Assembly (NCBI RefSeq): GCF_004570345.1
Contig: NZ_SPQM01000150.1
Location: forward strand, 1-10,771
Source of the DNA: Blastococcus sp. CT_GayMR20
GTDB lineage: Bacteria > Actinomycetota > Actinomycetes > Mycobacteriales > Geodermatophilaceae
Direction of reading: 5' to 3'
Length of the DNA: 10,771 nucleotides
The notes beneath the pieces were generated by a model. It did not search any database, was not told the DNA's origin, and saw nothing but the letters and a program-made list of their open reading frames with translations. Positions 9,030 to 10,771 of the stretch are shown piece by piece. A program made the position numbers and the translations under genes. The stretch's first letter is position 1. Each line of letters opens with the position of its first letter.

Positions 9030-10069
9030 AGTTCCCGGACCTTCTGCCGGCGGACGATCGCGATGAAGAACGGGGCGCCGACCAGCGCGGTGACGATGCC
9101 GACGTCGATCTCCGACGGTCGGGCCACGATCCGGCCCAGGATGTCGGTGGCGGTCAGCAGGCAGGCGCCGGTCAACGCCGAGAAGGGCAGCAGCCAGCGG
9201 TGGTCCACGCCCACCAGCAGCCGGCACAGGTCGGGGACGATCAGCCCGACGAAGCCGATGGGGCCGGCGACCGCCGTCGCGGCCCCGCAGAGCAGGACGG
9301 AGCCGAGGGCCGCGACGCCCCTGGCGACGGCGACCCGCTCGCCGAGGCCGGCCGCGAGCTCGTCGCCCAGCGCCAGGGAGTTGAGGCTGCGAGCCGACAG
9401 CAGGCTGACGGCGGACCCGACGGCGAGGAACGGCAGCACCGTGCCGATGCTGTCGAAGGTGGCGCCGCCGACGCCGCCGATCTCCCAGGACTGCACGCTC
9501 TCCGCGATGTCACCGCGCGGCAGGGCGACGGCGGTGATGAACGACGTCAGCGCGGCCGAGGTGGCCGCGCCGGCCAGGGCGAGCTTGAGCGGGGTGGGCC
9601 CGCCGCGCCCGAGGGACCCGACGGCGTACACGAACACCGCCGAGAGCGCGGCACCGGTGATCGCCGTCCAGATGATGCTGGTGGAGGAGAACAGCCCGAA
9701 CCAGGCCAGTCCGGCGACCACGGCGAGCGACGCGCCCATGTTGATCCCGAGGACGCCCGGATCGGCCAGCGGGTTGCGGGTGACGCCCTGCATGACCGCG
9801 CCGGAGAGCCCCAGCGACGCGCCCACGACGACGGCGAGGAGCGTGCGGGGGATCCGCTTGGTCACGGCCGCCTGGCCGATGTTCTCCGGTGATCCGCCGA
9901 GGGCGGCGACGATGTCGGACCAGCCCACGTCCCGGGAGCCCACCGCGACGGAGGCGGTCATCACCGCGACGAGCACCGCCAGGACGGCGAGCAGCCAGAG
10001 GAGCCGGACCGACCCCGGGCGCCGCACGACGGCGGCGTCCGGGGCCGGCACGGGAGGAGCAGTCGTCAC
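9026..10069 (-). CDS. FecCD-family siderophore permease, first subunit (FepD-like)
   Basis: A 347-residue polytopic membrane protein. A short cytoplasmic start precedes the first helix (RLLWLLAVLAVLVAVMTASV, ~22-41). The FecCD signature GAVMQGVTRNPLADPGVLGI, then NMGASLAVV, is complete. The ATPase-contact region reads GPIGFVGLIVPDLCRLLVG, with Asp where many relatives have His after the Pro, then DHRWLLPFSAL, and the protein ends with EIDVGIVTALVGAPFF, a typical FecCD end. Start is the GTG at 10069, which overlaps the binding-protein stop by GTGA, with AAGGGG close upstream on the coding strand. Together with the next permease and the ATPase it forms a type-II importer for ferric siderophores. 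It is only moderately similar to the second permease, as expected for an old heterodimeric pair. Confidence 0.94.
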   Translation of the reverse strand: MTTAPPVPAPDAAVVRRPGSVRLLWLLAVLAVLVAVMTASVAVGSRDVGWSDIVAALGGSPENIGQAAVTKRIPRTLLAVVVGASLGLSGAVMQGVTRNPLADPGVLGINMGASLAVVAGLAWFGLFSSTSIIWTAITGAALSAVFVYAVGSLGRGGPTPLKLALAGAATSAALTSFITAVALPRGDIAESVQSWEIGGVGGATFDSIGTVLPFLAVGSAVSLLSARSLNSLALGDELAAGLGERVAVARGVAALGSVLLCGAATAVAGPIGFVGLIVPDLCRLLVGVDHRWLLPFSALTGACLLTATDILGRIVARPSEIDVGIVTALVGAPFFIAIVRRQKVREL

Positions 10070-10771
10070 CGCCCCTTGTCAGCTGCCTCGGCGAGCATCG
10101 AGACGTAGTCCCCGAGCACCCAGGAGATCGCCAGCGGGGTCGGGTTCGCGGCGGTGCCCAGGGGGGTGTCGGGCAGCAGGACGATCGCGCCGCTCTTCAC
10201 GGCCGGGATCTGCGACAGCAGCGGGTCGGCGTTCAGCGCGTCCACGAGCGCCTGGTCGCCGTAGGTCACGATGATGTCCACGTCGTCGAAGACGTCGACC
10301 TGCTCGGCGCTCACCGTGCCGGAGAACTGCTCCGGGTCCGTCGATGCCTCCGTGACGCTCGCAGGGGTGGACAGCCCGAGGTCCTCGAAGAAGGCGCTGC
10401 GGGTGTCGAACGGCGTGTAGAAGCTGACCTCGCTGAGGTCGGTCGTGTCCACGTGCGTCAGGAACATGGTCGCCTTGCCCTCGAGCTGGGGGTACTCCCC
10501 CACCGCCTCGGCGATGTCCCCCTCGAGCCTCGCGACGAGCTCCTCGCCCTCGTCCTCCATGCCCATGCCCTTGGCGTTGATCTCGATCATCTCGCGCCAC
10601 GGCGTCGCCCACGGCGCCTCGGGGTAGGCCACGACCGGTGCGATCTCGCTGAGGGTGTCGTAGTCCTCCTGGGTCAGGCCCGAGTAGCCGGCGAGGATGA
10701 CGTCGGGGTTCGTGTCCGCCACCGCCTCGAAGTCGATGCCGTCGGTCTCGTCGAACAGCACCGGCACCTCG
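10066..10771 (-). CDS. Iron-siderophore ABC transporter substrate-binding protein (FepB-like), N-terminus outside window
   Basis: The last 234 residues of a periplasmic-binding-protein-2 family member that captures ferric siderophore outside the cell and delivers it to the permeases. Visible hallmarks are NPDVILAGYSGLTQEDYDTL followed by SEIAPVVAYPEAPW, and a C-terminal lobe with DIIVTYGDQALVDAL, LPDTPLGTAANPTPLAISWVL and a final helix ending ADKGR. Relatives are about 320-350 residues, so roughly a third is missing, including the signal peptide and lipobox cysteine expected in a Gram-positive. The frame runs through the right edge, so the GTG at 10767 is an internal valine, not the start. 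As the first visible gene of the operon it should lie near the promoter, where iron-responsive control (DtxR/IdeR type) would be expected but cannot be seen here. The siderophore class is not determinable. Confidence 0.92.
   Translation of the reverse strand, partial: EVPVLFDETDGIDFEAVADTNPDVILAGYSGLTQEDYDTLSEIAPVVAYPEAPWATPWREMIEINAKGMGMEDEGEELVARLEGDIAEAVGEYPQLEGKATMFLTHVDTTDLSEVSFYTPFDTRSAFFEDLGLSTPASVTEASTDPEQFSGTVSAEQVDVFDDVDIIVTYGDQALVDALNADPLLSQIPAVKSGAIVLLPDTPLGTAANPTPLAISWVLGDYVSMLAEAADKGR

Noticed and set aside
9030..9227. An upstream start for the second permease
   Set aside because: The added residues are polar Arg/Pro/Gly-rich and lie within the first permease gene; the GTG at 9029 gives the normal family length.
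10765..10767. GTG as the start of the substrate-binding protein
   Set aside because: There is no signal peptide after it, the frame continues past the window edge, and the protein would lack about a third of its fold.

Overview
The window is very GC-rich. Of the eight starts that can be placed, seven are GTG and most genes are tightly overlapped, so it reads as chromosome of a high-GC actinobacterium. The furA-katG pair and the single-chain, eukaryotic-style acetyl-CoA carboxylase fit that. A Geodermatophilaceae- or Pseudonocardiales-type host is plausible, but I cannot fix the family from this sequence alone. No tRNA, rRNA, CRISPR array, insertion sequence or phage gene was seen. Nearly all the sequence is coding, and every complete gene is intact.

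Left part (1-2747): the 3' end of a very large acyl-CoA/acetyl-CoA carboxylase (last part of the central domain plus the whole carboxyltransferase) runs rightward. It meets a small leftward gene 15 bp away. That gene encodes a stand-alone response-regulator receiver domain with an unusual cysteine-rich N-terminus and C-terminal tail.

Middle part (2748-6314): a 156-bp divergent intergenic region carries a likely FurA-type promoter/operator. It drives a peroxide-defence operon, furA-katG, whose genes overlap by 4 bp. A strong 15-bp hairpin follows katG. Next comes a probably leaderless gene for a PPOX-fold flavoprotein. It ends in a striking pair of palindromes, which are near-perfect inverted copies of one another and separate it from the convergent operon on the right.

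Right part (6320-10771, all leftward): an iron-siderophore uptake operon in the order substrate-binding protein (cut by the window edge), FecCD permease, second FecCD permease, ATPase, siderophore-interacting ferric reductase. Every junction is the same 4-base GTGA stop/start overlap. The binding protein would capture the ferric siderophore, the two permeases and ATPase would import it, and the reductase would release the iron in the cytoplasm. The operon promoter, where iron control would be expected, lies outside the window.

Iron import and peroxide defence sit side by side, which is functionally sensible because free iron plus peroxide gives hydroxyl radicals. The best candidate for something undescribed is the Cys-rich receiver protein divergent from furA-katG. 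The nested palindrome unit at 6256-6314 is the second.
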